Shown one piece after another: positions 7,971 to 16,851 of a stretch of DNA of 64,000 nt. The translations under genes and the position numbers were made by a program. The notes beneath the pieces were generated by a model. That model saw nothing but the letters and a program-made list of their open reading frames with translations. It did no database searches and had not been told where the DNA came from. How positions within the stretch are numbered: position 1 is the stretch's first letter; each line of letters begins with the position of its first letter. The DNA lies in assembly GCF_000091305.1 (NCBI RefSeq), contig NC_013929.1:7502001-7566000 (forward strand), in the 5' to 3' direction. The DNA is from Streptomyces scabiei 87.22. Its GTDB lineage: Bacteria > Actinomycetota > Actinomycetes > Streptomycetales > Streptomycetaceae.

Positions 7971-8741
7971 GTGTCGGACCCGATGCGCCCCCGCGCCTCC
8001 CTCCGTACCGCCGTGGTCTGGGAGGTCCTGCAAGACGCCCTCGACCGCCGGGTGAAGGCCACGGCACGCGAGTCGCTCGACGTCCTGGACACCGGGGGCG
8101 GCAGCGGCAACTTCGCCGTGCCCGTGGCCCGTCTCGGCCATCGCGTCACCGTCGTCGACCCCAGTCCGAACGCGCTGTTCGCGCTGGAGCGCCGGGCCGC
8201 CGAGGCCGGCGTCGCCGACCGGGTGCGCGGCGTCCAGGGCGACGCCCACGGCCTCTTCGACGTCGTCGAGCGCGGCGGGTACGACGCCGTGCTCTGCCAC
8301 GGCGTCCTGGAGTACGTGGACGACCCCGCCGAGGGCATCGGCAACGCGGTCGCCGCGTTGCGGCCCGAGGGTGTGCTCAGCCTGCTCGCCGCCGGCCTGG
8401 GCGGCGCGGTCCTCGCGCGAGCCCTCGCCGGACACTTCAAGGAGGCCCGGCAGGCGCTCGACGACCCGGACGGACGCTGGGGCGAGGGTGATCCGGTTCC
8501 CCACCGGTTCACCGCCGAGCAGCTCACCGCGCTCGTCGAGGGCGCGGGCCTGGAGGTCGCCGCCGTGCACGGCGTGCGGGTCTTCGCCGACCTGGTCCCC
8601 GGCGTCCTCGTGGACACCGAGCCCGGTGCCATGGACGCCCTGCTCAAGCTGGAGGCCGCGGTCGCCGAACTGCCCGCCTTCCACTCCGTGGCCACCCAAC
8701 TGCATGTGCTGGGCGAGACGCGAGGGGCCGCCGGGTCCTGA
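7971..8741 (+). CDS. Class I SAM-dependent methyltransferase
   Basis: A 256-residue protein with GTG start and GAGGAG ribosome-binding site nine bases upstream. Motif I is LDVLDTGGGSGNFAVPVA (about 36-53). The acidic residue contacting the SAM ribose ends the next strand (VTVVDPSP), motif post-I shows GDAHGL, and motif II is YDAVLCHGVLEYVDDP. The C-terminal half matches SmtA/CmoA-like methyltransferases with HRFTAEQL and GLEV. The substrate cannot be told from sequence. It stands alone, between the HEPN gene and the DUF3040 gene. Confidence 0.88.
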   Translation: MSDPMRPRASLRTAVVWEVLQDALDRRVKATARESLDVLDTGGGSGNFAVPVARLGHRVTVVDPSPNALFALERRAAEAGVADRVRGVQGDAHGLFDVVERGGYDAVLCHGVLEYVDDPAEGIGNAVAALRPEGVLSLLAAGLGGAVLARALAGHFKEARQALDDPDGRWGEGDPVPHRFTAEQLTALVEGAGLEVAAVHGVRVFADLVPGVLVDTEPGAMDALLKLEAAVAELPAFHSVATQLHVLGETRGAAGS

Positions 8742-8768
8742 TCCGCCCTCCGGGACGAATGGGGTGAC

Positions 8769-8782
8769 CCCCTGATCAGGGG
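8769..8782. promoter_or_regulatory. 14-bp perfect palindrome downstream of methyltransferase gene
   Basis: CCCCTGATCAGGGG has no spacer and therefore suits a dimeric protein better than an RNA hairpin. It lies 28 bases past the methyltransferase stop and about 250 bases before the DUF3040 gene. A short GGGG-TGA-CCCC inverted repeat overlaps it on the left. Its role is unknown. Confidence 0.35.
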
Positions 8783-9028
8783 CTCGACGGCGGATGGAGT
8801 ACGCCACAGGCCCCCCGATCGGGCGCCGGGAGCCGTATGATCGAGGGAGACCGTTCCGGCATGACGGGCCGTCCGCTGGGGAATTCACACCTCAGCGAGT
8901 CGGGGTGCCATGGCGGGGCCCGGTTGGTGAATTGGCGTAGAGGGGCGGGTTTCAAGGGGGCGATTCCCTGCCTATCCTGAAGAGGACCCCCCGGGTCGCC
9001 CCGGCGACCGCACGATGAGGAGGACTCC

Positions 9029-9430
9029 GTGCCGCTCTCAGAGCACGAGCAGCGCATGCTCGAGCAGATGGAGCGAGCGCTGTACGCCGAAGATCCCAAG
9101 TTCGCGTCAGCGCTCGAGGGAAGCGGGCTGCGTACGTACACCCGGCGGCGGGTCTACCAGGCGGTCGCGGGCTTTCTGGTGGGTATCGCGCTCCTCATGG
9201 CCGGAATGGTCGCACAGCAGATCTGGGTCAGCGTGGTGGGTTTCCTCGTCATGCTGGGCTGCGCCGTGCTCGCCGTCACCGGTTGGCGCAAGGCCCCCAA
9301 GCCGGGTGAGCAGCCCGCGGGTGCCACAGGCTCCGCCGGTGGGCGTCGTCAGGCCCGACAGCGCCGCTCCATGATGGACCGAATCGAACAGCGCTGGCAG
9401 CGTCGTCGTGACGAGCAGGGCGGCCACTGA
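9029..9430 (+). CDS. DUF3040 domain membrane protein
   Basis: A 133-residue protein with GTG start after GAGGAGG. It begins with the DUF3040 hallmark PLSEHEQRMLEQMERAL, then AEDPKFASAL. Two hydrophobic segments follow (about 48-67 and 70-88), then a basic, Gln/Arg-rich C-terminal tail (about 110-133). DUF3040 proteins are small actinobacterial membrane proteins of unknown function, often found near the dcw cluster. A weak promoter candidate, TTCAAG at 8951 with TATCCT at 8973, lies upstream. Confidence 0.9.
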   Translation: MPLSEHEQRMLEQMERALYAEDPKFASALEGSGLRTYTRRRVYQAVAGFLVGIALLMAGMVAQQIWVSVVGFLVMLGCAVLAVTGWRKAPKPGEQPAGATGSAGGRRQARQRRSMMDRIEQRWQRRRDEQGGH

Positions 9431-9477
9431 GCGCGCCGGATCGCAGGTCCGACAGCCTCGGCTGAACTGAACACGGA

Positions 9478-9512
9478 CGAAGGGTGACCACCTCGGAGGC
9501 GGTCACCCTTCG
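9478..9512 (+). terminator. Strong hairpin terminator after DUF3040 gene
   Basis: A perfect 12-bp stem (CGAAGGGTGACC / GGTCACCCTTCG) has an 11-base loop that can fold further as CCTC/GAGG. It lies 48 bases after the DUF3040 stop and faces a convergent operon. Confidence 0.8.
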
Positions 9513-9606
9513 CGCATGCCCGAAATTCGAACAGCCCGGCCGCTTCCGGCCGGCCGCGCCCGGCCTTGTACGGCGCCCCCTTCACCCGCCGCTGCCCCGG
9601 CACCCT

Positions 9607-9691
9607 CTGTCCCCGCGCCCTTCTGTCCCCGCGCCCTTCTGTCCCTGACACACGTCCGTCCCTGACACACGTCTGCCCCTGACGCACGTCT
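9607..9691. repeat. Two adjacent short tandem repeats
   Basis: Two 16-bp units (CTGTCCCCGCGCCCTT, 9607-9638) are followed by three 17-bp units built on TCCCTGACACACGTC (9641-9691). The array fills most of the non-coding stretch between two terminators. No gene is visible in 9431-9749. The units look like slippage or duplication products. Confidence 0.7.
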
Positions 9692-9719
9692 GCCCCCGCC
9701 GGGCGAACCCGGCGGGGGC
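9692..9719 (-). terminator. Terminator of the moxR-DUF58-transglutaminase operon
   Basis: A 12-bp perfect GC stem with a four-base loop (CGAA on the plus strand) begins 30 bases downstream of the transglutaminase stop on the minus strand. Confidence 0.72.
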
Positions 9720-9749
9720 GGACACGTGCGGAGCGTCGGCCGGCCGCCG

Positions 9750-12275
9750 CTAGCCGGGCCTGCCCGGCGAGGGGCGCCGCCGGGGCAGCCTCAGTGTCTG
9801 GACGCGGGTCAGCAGCTCGTCCAGGGCCCGGCCCCAGCGTGCGGTGAGGGCCCAGACCACCCGAACGGTCGAACGCGGCAGCAGCAGCGCCCGCAGCTTC
9901 GTCCCCCGGTCGGCGTGGGCCCGCAGGCCCGCCCCGACCTGGTGCGCGTCCCGGGCCAGACCGGCCGGTACCTGCGGACGCGGAGCGAAGAGGACCTGCT
10001 CCACCGCCGCCGCCACCCGGTGCACCGCGTCCGCGGCCGCCGGTTCGAGTTCCCCGAGCCGCACGATCCGCGCGGCGGCCTTGCGAGGCGTCTGCGACTC
10101 GTCCGGCGCGATCCCGAAGTCCCAGGCCGTGTCGGTCACCTCCTGCCAGGCGGCCAGCGCGTGCGCCGCCGCGGCCTCCGTACGGCCGTGACCGGCTCCG
10201 CCCGGATGCGCGGGTGAGCCCCGCGGCCCGTCCGCCTCCGAGGTCACCTCCCGCGTGCCGGCGGGCGCGCGGGCCCCGTTCGGGGCCGCGCCGTCATGCG
10301 CGCCCAGCCGCACGGCACGGACCCGCATCCGCCACAGCATGGGCAGCAGCGGGATCGCCAGCAGCAGGAGCGCCCCCGGCAGGATCAACAGGGTCCAGGG
10401 GGAGAGGAACAGCAGCCCCCAGAACGAACGCTCCTCGTCACCGGGACCCGCCACGGCCGCCGCGGACTCGCTCGCGCAGGCCTCCAGCTTCACCTCCTGC
10501 GGGGTGCAGCTCTCGCTCTGGGACGGCGCGGCCGACGGGGCCGTGGACGCCGACTGCGAGGGCCGGGGCACGTCGGGCACACCACCCGGGCCGGTGTCCT
10601 CCGCCACCGTGTACGGGGGAGTCGAGCCCCGGTTGGGGGTCGGCTCGAAGCGGGTCCAGCCCACCCCCTCGAAGTACAGCTCGGGCCAGGCGTGCGCGTC
10701 CCGCAGACCCACCGACATCGTGCCGTTCGTCTGCGGGGTGCCGGGAGTGAAGCCCACCGCCACCCGGGCCGGTATGCCCAGGGTGCGGGCCATCGACGCC
10801 ATCGCGAACGAGAAGTGGACGCAGAAGCCCTCCTTGTCCTGGAGGAACCGGGCTATCGCCCGCGCGCCCGTCCCCGAGCGCACCTCGGTGTCGTACGTGA
10901 ACTCGCCGCTGAACGCGAACCAGTCCTGCAGCTTCACCGCCCGCTCGTAGTCGTTCGCCGCGCCCTCGGTCACCTTCAGCGCGGTCTGCGCCACCACCGG
11001 CGGCAGCGAGGCCGGCACCTTGGTGAACTCCCGCCGCAGGGACGGCGGTGGCTCCGGCGCCGAGGCCAGCTGCTCCGCCGTGGGCTGCACGACGAGGCTC
11101 TCGACCGTGTACCGGGCGCCCTTGGTGTCCTGGCCGTGGTCACCGACCAGGGTGCGCCCGACGGGCTCGTACCGCCAGTCGCCGTCGATGTCGACCCGGG
11201 AGACCGGGTACGGCATCGGCAGCCAGTTCTGCTCGTAGTCCCCCGCCGCGACGATCCGGGTCTCGATGGAGGTCCGCTTCACGTCCGCGGCGAGTCCGGT
11301 GGGCGCGCCGAACTCGTCCGGCACCTCGGTGATGGAGCGTTCGGTCGGCGTCCAGGACGTGCCGTCGAACCTGTCCAGGGACACGATCCGCAGATACATC
11401 TCCTGCGTGTCGTCCGTGTTGGTGCGGTAGGAGAGCACCTGGCGGTCCTCGTCCACGTTCAGACTGCCGCTCAGCGCCACCACGGGGTTCACCGCGGAGA
11501 TCGTGCCGCCGCCGGAGCCGCCGCCGATGCCGGTGCCCGTGCCGCTCAGCAGCCCCCCGTCGAGGGAGGGCAGTCCGAGCGGCACCACCAGGGCGATGCC
11601 CAGCGCGACCGCGCCGATGCGCCGCCCCGTGCGGACCGGGGCCACCGCGCCGCCCGCGGACTCCGCGCGCGGGCCGTGCGGCGCGCCGCCGAAGACCCGG
11701 CCCCACTGCGAGAGCCGGTCGCGGCTCTCGGTCAGGAGCAGCAGCAGATAGCCGGCGGAGGCCATCAGGAACCACAGCCACGCGGCGCCGTCGGACAGGC
11801 CCGCCGCGACCGAGTACAGCGCGAGCAGCGGCAGGCCGGCCGGGGCCGCGCTGCGGAACGTCACCGCGAGCGCGTCGACCATGAGACCGATCAGCAGCAC
11901 ACCGCCGATGACCATCAGCTGGATGCCGTCGCTCAGCGGCGCCGGGATGGCGTACCGCCCGACGTCGTCGGCGCCCGAGCGCAGCAGCTCCGCGAAGTGC
12001 CGGAACGCCTCCGGGCCGGGCACGATCCCGGCCACCGCCTGCTCCCGGGCGAAGACCAGCGTCAGCATCATCAGCGCGGCCAGCGCCTGCGAGGCCACGG
12101 TCAGCGGCCGCGCCAGCGGGACCCGGCGGGTGAGCGCTCCCACGGCGGTCAGCACACCCAGCATCAGGGCCGCCTGGAAGATCCACGTCGCCGGATCGAC
12201 CAGCGGCAGCAGCGCGCACGCCGCCATGATCGTCGCCGCCCAGGCGCACAGCGCCAGCCTCGCCCGCCCGCTCAT
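9750..12275 (-). CDS. Membrane-anchored transglutaminase-like protein (DUF3488/TgpA type)
   Basis: An 841-residue protein. Six or more membrane segments occupy about residues 8-235, followed by an extracytoplasmic transglutaminase-like domain. Its catalytic Cys is in EGFCVHF (Cys485) and its His in RDAHAWPE (His528). The third residue is Glu544 in TRFEPTP, where many relatives have Asp. A Ser/Pro-rich linker and a further membrane segment (about 610-640) precede a cytoplasmic C-terminal domain. The start ATG overlaps the DUF58 stop as ATGA (12272-12275), showing translational coupling. The moxR/DUF58/TgpA trio is a conserved actinobacterial module whose cell-envelope role is not settled. Confidence 0.9.
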   Translation of the reverse strand: MSGRARLALCAWAATIMAACALLPLVDPATWIFQAALMLGVLTAVGALTRRVPLARPLTVASQALAALMMLTLVFAREQAVAGIVPGPEAFRHFAELLRSGADDVGRYAIPAPLSDGIQLMVIGGVLLIGLMVDALAVTFRSAAPAGLPLLALYSVAAGLSDGAAWLWFLMASAGYLLLLLTESRDRLSQWGRVFGGAPHGPRAESAGGAVAPVRTGRRIGAVALGIALVVPLGLPSLDGGLLSGTGTGIGGGSGGGTISAVNPVVALSGSLNVDEDRQVLSYRTNTDDTQEMYLRIVSLDRFDGTSWTPTERSITEVPDEFGAPTGLAADVKRTSIETRIVAAGDYEQNWLPMPYPVSRVDIDGDWRYEPVGRTLVGDHGQDTKGARYTVESLVVQPTAEQLASAPEPPPSLRREFTKVPASLPPVVAQTALKVTEGAANDYERAVKLQDWFAFSGEFTYDTEVRSGTGARAIARFLQDKEGFCVHFSFAMASMARTLGIPARVAVGFTPGTPQTNGTMSVGLRDAHAWPELYFEGVGWTRFEPTPNRGSTPPYTVAEDTGPGGVPDVPRPSQSASTAPSAAPSQSESCTPQEVKLEACASESAAAVAGPGDEERSFWGLLFLSPWTLLILPGALLLLAIPLLPMLWRMRVRAVRLGAHDGAAPNGARAPAGTREVTSEADGPRGSPAHPGGAGHGRTEAAAAHALAAWQEVTDTAWDFGIAPDESQTPRKAAARIVRLGELEPAAADAVHRVAAAVEQVLFAPRPQVPAGLARDAHQVGAGLRAHADRGTKLRALLLPRSTVRVVWALTARWGRALDELLTRVQTLRLPRRRPSPGRPG

Positions 12276-13630
12276 GACCGTCCCTCCGGGCCGCTCGTGG
12301 ACAGCACACCGAGACGCTGCCGGTCCGCCTGCCGCCACAACTCCGCCAGCGAGGCGCCGCGCGGGACGGTCAGTGCCGTCCAGCCCGCCTCGTGCAGCAG
12401 CCGCAGCGACTCCTCGCTCGCACTCCCGGCACCGGGCACCTGGCCCGTCTCGGTCGTCCACGTCTCGCTGTCCAGCAGGAAGGCGACCGCGCCGCCGCCG
12501 CGCCGGCGCATCTTGCCGATCACCGTCGCCTGCTCCTCGTCGAGATCGCCGAGGAAGGCGATCAGCAGCCCCTCGTTGCCGCCGCGCAGCGCGTCGTAGG
12601 CGGAGGAGAGGCCCGAGCCCTCGGAGTGGTCGATCACCGCGAGGGTGTCCATCATCAGCCCCGCGGCGTCGGCGGACCCCTGGCCGGCACCCGCGAACCC
12701 GTCCGCCCCCTCGCCGGGCACCGAACTGCCGGTGTCCGTCAGCAGCCGTACGGAGAAGCCCCGTTCGAGCATGTGGACCAGCGCGGAGGCGGCGCCGGAG
12801 ACGGCCCACTCGAAGGCCGAGTCCGGGCCCGCGCCGAGGAACGCCTCGGCCCGGGTGTCCAGCAGCACCGTGCAGCGGGCCCGCTGCGGCTGCTCCTCAC
12901 GGCGCACCATCAGCTCGCCGTAGCGCGCGGTCGAGCGCCAGTGCACCCGGCGCAGGTCGTCGCCGTGCCGGTAGCCGCGCGGGAGCACGTCGTCCTCGCC
13001 GGCCAGCGCCAGGGAGCGCTGCCGGCCGTCGCCGTATCCCTTCGCCTCCCCGCCCAGGCGGACCGGCGGCAGCGCCTCCACCCGCGGGACGACGGTCAGG
13101 GTGTCGTACGTGGAGAAGGAGCGGGTCAGCTCGCACATGCCGAACGGGTCGGTCAGGCGCAGCTGGAGCGGGCCGAGCGGATACCGGCCGCGCAGATCGG
13201 AACGGACGCGGTACGACACCTCGCGGCGGCCGCCCGCCTCCACCCGGTCCAGCACGAACCTCGGGCGCGGACCGAGCACGTAGGGCACCCGGTCCTGGAG
13301 CATCAGCAGCCCGGTGGGCAGCCGGGAGACGTTGTCCATCCGCAGGTGCACACGGGCCTCGCCGCCCGCCGGCACCCGCGCGGGCGACAGCCGGCGGCTG
13401 CCCGCGACCCGGTAGCGCGTCCGGTACAGCACGGTCGTGCAGACCAGCGGCAGCACGGCCAGCAGCAGGCCCACCCGCAGCAGATCGCTCTGCCCGAGGA
13501 CGTACGCGCAGACGCCGGCCGCCACGCCGGCGGCCAGGAAGGAGCGCCCGCGGGTGGTGAGGCCCGCGAGGGCCGTCCGCAGCCCGCCCTTGTCCTGCTC
13601 CGGGGCGGGCGCCGGCCCGGGGGTGGTCAT
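12272..13630 (-). CDS. DUF58 domain protein
   Basis: A 452-residue protein. Two short hydrophobic segments occur near residues 28-70, then a region of beta-strands and the DUF58 core YRHGDDLRRVHWRSTARYG, which is highly conserved, followed by a von Willebrand A-like C-terminal region (CTVLLDTRAEAF). DUF58 proteins pair with MoxR ATPases, which are thought to act as chaperones for VWA-type partners. The gene overlaps both neighbours by four bases (ATGA at 13627-13630 and 12272-12275), so all three are made together. Confidence 0.92.
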   Translation of the reverse strand: MTTPGPAPAPEQDKGGLRTALAGLTTRGRSFLAAGVAAGVCAYVLGQSDLLRVGLLLAVLPLVCTTVLYRTRYRVAGSRRLSPARVPAGGEARVHLRMDNVSRLPTGLLMLQDRVPYVLGPRPRFVLDRVEAGGRREVSYRVRSDLRGRYPLGPLQLRLTDPFGMCELTRSFSTYDTLTVVPRVEALPPVRLGGEAKGYGDGRQRSLALAGEDDVLPRGYRHGDDLRRVHWRSTARYGELMVRREEQPQRARCTVLLDTRAEAFLGAGPDSAFEWAVSGAASALVHMLERGFSVRLLTDTGSSVPGEGADGFAGAGQGSADAAGLMMDTLAVIDHSEGSGLSSAYDALRGGNEGLLIAFLGDLDEEQATVIGKMRRRGGGAVAFLLDSETWTTETGQVPGAGSASEESLRLLHEAGWTALTVPRGASLAELWRQADRQRLGVLSTSGPEGRS

Positions 13631-14667
13631 CCAAGCCTCCGCGGCGGCTGCTGCGGATACGCCGGCGTGGAGTGGACCGAGCCGAAGCCGCTCTGCGCCT
13701 GGGGTGCCTGGGGTACGGGCGTGTGCTGCAGGATCTCCTGCACGACCTGCTCCGGTGTGCGGCGGTTGAGCTGGGCCTGGGCGGTGGGCAGCAGCCGGTG
13801 GGCGAGGATGGCCACGGCCAGCGACTGGATGTCGTCCGGCAGGGCGTACTCCCGGCCGCTCAGGGCGGCGGTCGCCCGCGCCGCACGCAGCAGATGCAGC
13901 GTGGCGCGCGGCGAGGCGCCGAGTCTGAGGTCCGGGTGGTTGCGGGTGGCGCCGACCAGGTCCACCGCGTACCGCCGGACCGTTTCGGCGACGTGCACGC
14001 CCCGGACGGCCTCGATCAGCTTCACGATCTCGTGCGCGTGCGCCACCGGCTGCATGTCCTCCAGCGGGGAGACGCCGCCGTGGACGTCGAGCATCTGCAG
14101 CTCGGCCTCCGGGCTCGGGTAGCCGACGGAGACGCGGGCCATGAAGCGGTCGCGCTGGGCCTCCGGCAGCGGGTAGGTGCCCTCCATCTCCACGGGGTTC
14201 TGCGTGGCCACCACCATGAAGGGGTGGGGCAGCTCGTAGGTCGTGCCGTCGATGGTGACCTGGCGCTCCTCCAGGGACTCCAGCAGCGCGGACTGCGTCT
14301 TCGGCGAGGCACGGTTGATCTCGTCGCCGATCACGATCTGAGAGAAGATCGCGCCGGGCTTGAACTCGAACTCCTTGCGCTGCTGATCCCAGATGGACAC
14401 GCCCGTGATGTCCGACGGCAGCAGGTCCGGCGTGAACTGGATACGCCGCACCGAGCAGTCGATGGACCGCGCCAGTGCCTTGGCCAGCATGGTCTTGCCG
14501 ACGCCGGGCACATCCTCGATCAGAAGATGTCCCTCGGCGAGCAGCACTGTCAGCGAAAGCCGTACGACCTCAGGCTTGCCCTCGATCACTCGTTCGACCG
14601 AACTGCGGACTCGCTCCACAGTGCTGGTCAGATCAGTGAGGCTCGCTCGATCGTCATAGGTCGTCAC
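13627..14667 (-). CDS. MoxR-family AAA+ ATPase
   Basis: A 346-residue AAA ATPase. Walker A is DVPGVGKT (52-59) and Walker B is VIGDEIN (112-118). The sensor I strand ATQNP and the sensor II region with LGASPRA are also visible, giving the complete MoxR core. The C-terminus is a Gln/Pro-rich tail. GTG 14667 was chosen because CGAGGAGGGC lies six bases upstream; an ATG at 14727 in the same frame has no such site. It is the first gene of the operon with DUF58 and the transglutaminase. A perfect 10-bp palindrome GTGACGTCAC lies upstream (14763-14772). Confidence 0.93.
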   Translation of the reverse strand: MTTYDDRASLTDLTSTVERVRSSVERVIEGKPEVVRLSLTVLLAEGHLLIEDVPGVGKTMLAKALARSIDCSVRRIQFTPDLLPSDITGVSIWDQQRKEFEFKPGAIFSQIVIGDEINRASPKTQSALLESLEERQVTIDGTTYELPHPFMVVATQNPVEMEGTYPLPEAQRDRFMARVSVGYPSPEAELQMLDVHGGVSPLEDMQPVAHAHEIVKLIEAVRGVHVAETVRRYAVDLVGATRNHPDLRLGASPRATLHLLRAARATAALSGREYALPDDIQSLAVAILAHRLLPTAQAQLNRRTPEQVVQEILQHTPVPQAPQAQSGFGSVHSTPAYPQQPPRRLG

Positions 14668-14762
14668 CCGGCCCTCCTCGGCCCGTTCTTTCTCCGGGCC
14701 GTCGCTCTGCGATGCGGACCGGCCCACCCCGAAACACGGACACCACGCGAGAACTGCTCAGC

Positions 14763-14772
14763 GTGACGTCAC
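14763..14772. promoter_or_regulatory. GTGACGTCAC palindrome upstream of moxR
   Basis: A perfect 10-bp palindrome lies about 95 bases upstream of the moxR GTG, in the 286-base region shared with the end of the carbonic anhydrase gene. It may be an operator or chance; no promoter boxes are clear. Confidence 0.3.
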
Positions 14773-14898
14773 ATCCGCATTCTTGCTGCCGTTACCAATC
14801 CGTGTCACTCGCCTGTGGACAACGGTCCGCGATATGTCGGATCTGTGGGCTTTTGTCGGTCGAGATGCCAGCAGATTGACAGGAAGCCGGGGCTGCGC

Positions 14899-14930
14899 GG
14901 GACCGCTCTCCGGCGGTAGGAGCAGGTCCC
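14899..14930 (-). terminator. Terminator of the carbonic anhydrase gene
   Basis: On the minus strand, GGGACC and GCTC arms pair with GAGC and GGTCCC, with one bulged base and an 11-base loop. The hairpin starts 24 bases after the stop codon. Confidence 0.55.
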
Positions 14931-14953
14931 CGCACGGCCCGGTTCGACGGCGC

Positions 14954-15499
14954 TCAGGCCGGGTCGATCTCCCGCAGCAGGCCCGTCTTCACATCGAAGA
15001 CGAAGCCGCGCACGTCGTCGGAATGCAGCAGGAAGGGGTTGGTGCGCACCCGCTGCATGGACTGCCGTACGTCCTGGTCCACGTCCCGGAAGGACTCCAC
15101 CGCCCAGGCCGGACGCTGCCCGACCTCCGTCTCCAGCTCGGTGCGGAAGTCCTCGGTGAGGGCCTCAAGACCGCAGCCGGTGTGGTGGATGAGGACGACA
15201 CTGCGGGTGCCGAGCTTGCGCTGGCTGATGGTGAGGGAGCGGATCACGTCGTCGGTGACCACACCGCCCGCGTTGCGGATGGTGTGACAGTCGCCCAGCT
15301 CCAGGCCGAGCGCGTCGTGGAGGTCGAGCCGGGCGTCCATGCAGGCCACGACGGCGACGCGCAGGACGGGACGGGCGTCCATCCCGGGGTCGGTGAACGC
15401 GGCCGCGTAACGCTGGTTCGCCTCGACGAGACGGTCGGTGACGGTGCCGTCGGATATGGCGCCTTCGGGGCCGGTGGGAATTGCTGCGGAGGTCGTCAT
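14954..15499 (-). CDS. Beta-class carbonic anhydrase
   Basis: A 181-residue enzyme that interconverts CO2 and bicarbonate. Zinc ligands are visible as Cys53 in the CMDAR motif (with Asp55 and Arg57 forming the active-site dyad) and as His106 and Cys109 in HHTGCG. The length and the compact fold match the small actinobacterial beta-CA subgroup. The start is uncertain: ATG 15499 gives the usual N-terminus, ATG 15505 is two codons upstream and the frame is open to 15562. None has a strong ribosome-binding site, so a leaderless message is possible. It is monocistronic and divergent from the dcw cluster. Confidence 0.92.
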   Translation of the reverse strand: MTTSAAIPTGPEGAISDGTVTDRLVEANQRYAAAFTDPGMDARPVLRVAVVACMDARLDLHDALGLELGDCHTIRNAGGVVTDDVIRSLTISQRKLGTRSVVLIHHTGCGLEALTEDFRTELETEVGQRPAWAVESFRDVDQDVRQSMQRVRTNPFLLHSDDVRGFVFDVKTGLLREIDPA

Positions 15500-15675
15500 A
15501 ACCATGACGGTACTGGTCACGGCCGCCGGGGGCCCTCTGTGAGAGAGGACAAAGAACGTCATCGAGGCTTGTTGTGAGGTAACCCACAGGAGTGGCCGAA
15601 TCTCGACCGTCCAGGTGATTTCTCCGGCATCACCGGTTCACCCGCAGGAGGCGCCACGACGCGCAGGCCGGTTGA
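15500..15675. other. Intergenic region between carbonic anhydrase gene and dcw promoter
   Basis: No gene is seen. It holds the unmapped promoter of the minus-strand carbonic anhydrase and the upstream flank of the dcw promoter. No mraZ gene or obvious MraZ-box array is visible here. Confidence 0.5.
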
Positions 15676-15703
15676 TTGACCGCGACAGGCCGTGGACTAG
15701 AGT
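15676..15703 (+). promoter_or_regulatory. Promoter of the dcw cluster (rsmH)
   Basis: TTGACC (-35) and TAGAGT (-10) are separated by 16 bases, a good match to the housekeeping sigma factor HrdB. The predicted transcript starts near 15710, leaving a leader of about 115 bases. It begins with a 6-bp hairpin (GGGGGC-GAG-GCCCCC, 15714-15728). Confidence 0.65.
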
Positions 15704-15825
15704 GACGCGGAGCGGGGGCGAGGCCCCCTGCTGGACTTGAATCCCCAGGAGAACCGGCGAGATCCCGGCGTCTCCCCGCGTGCGCGGCGCGTACGTGCGG
15801 CTCGCGCCGGACCTGAGAGGGCCCC

Positions 15826-16782
15826 TTGAGCAACAGCCGCCACGTCCCCGTCATGCTCCAGCGCTGTCTGGACATGCTGGCCCCGGCCCTCACGGAGCCC
15901 GGCGCGGTGGTGGTCGACTGCACGCTCGGCCTCGGCGGCCACAGCGAGGCCCTCCTCACCCGGTTCCCCGAGGCGCGGCTCGTCGCCCTCGACCGCGACA
16001 AGGAGGCCCTGCGCCTCTCCGGTGAACGGCTCGCCCCCTTCGGTGAACGCGCCACCCTCGTACACGCGGTCTACGACGAACTCCCCGAGGTACTGGACCG
16101 CCTGGGCCTCCCGCGCGTCCAGGGCGTGCTGTTCGACCTCGGCGTCTCCTCCATGCAGCTCGACGAGGCAGACCGGGGCTTCGCGTACGCCCAGGACGCC
16201 CCCCTCGACATGCGGATGGACCAGACGACCGGCATCGGCGCCGCCGAGGTCCTGAACACCTACCCGGCGGGCGAACTCGTCCGGATCCTGCGGGCGTACG
16301 GCGAGGAGAAGCAGGCCAAGCGGATCGTCTCCGCGATCGTGCGCGAGCGCGACAAGGAGCCCTTCACCAACAGCGCCCGTCTCGTCGAACTGATCCGCGA
16401 CTCCCTGCCACAGGCGGCCAAGCGCACCGGCGGCAACCCCGCCAAGCGCACCTTCCAGGCGCTGCGCATCGAGGTCAACGGCGAACTCACCGTCCTGGAG
16501 CGGGCGGTCCCCGCCGCCGTGAAGGCCCTCGCGGTCGGCGGCCGGATCGCGGTGCTGTCCTACCACTCCCTGGAGGACCGCCTCGTCAAGCAGGTGTTCG
16601 CCGCCGGCGCCGCCGTCACCGCGCCCCCCGGACTGCCCGTGGTCCCCGAGCGCTACCAGCCGAGGCTCAAGCTCCTCACCCGCGGTGCCGAACTTCCCAC
16701 CGAGGAAGAGGTCGCCGAGAACCGGCGCGCCGCCCCCGCGCGTCTGCGCGGTGCGGAGCGCGTGCGGGAGCACCTTGAATGA
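15826..16782 (+). CDS. rsmH: 16S rRNA m4C1402 methyltransferase
   Basis: A 318-residue SAM-dependent enzyme (formerly MraW) that N4-methylates C1402 of 16S rRNA in the ribosomal P site. The N-terminal HVPVMLQRCLDML, the SAM loop DCTLGLGGHSEAL, the GVLFDLGVSSMQLD motif and the C-terminal LSYHSLEDRLVK are all diagnostic. The start is a TTG at 15826, four bases after GAGAGGG; no ATG or GTG fits the conserved N-terminus. It is the first gene of the dcw cluster and is followed by a 139-base gap before ftsL that holds two hairpins. Confidence 0.96.
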   Translation: MSNSRHVPVMLQRCLDMLAPALTEPGAVVVDCTLGLGGHSEALLTRFPEARLVALDRDKEALRLSGERLAPFGERATLVHAVYDELPEVLDRLGLPRVQGVLFDLGVSSMQLDEADRGFAYAQDAPLDMRMDQTTGIGAAEVLNTYPAGELVRILRAYGEEKQAKRIVSAIVRERDKEPFTNSARLVELIRDSLPQAAKRTGGNPAKRTFQALRIEVNGELTVLERAVPAAVKALAVGGRIAVLSYHSLEDRLVKQVFAAGAAVTAPPGLPVVPERYQPRLKLLTRGAELPTEEEVAENRRAAPARLRGAERVREHLE

Positions 16783-16851
16783 GGTGCGTGAGGCGAACCA
16801 GCCGCACGAGGCCCACGAGGCGGCCGTACACGGTGCGTGAAGGGTGACGGT

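Noticed and set aside
12392..14122. Plus-strand frames across DUF58 and moxR
   Set aside because: They overlap well-supported minus-strand genes and give biased, featureless proteins.
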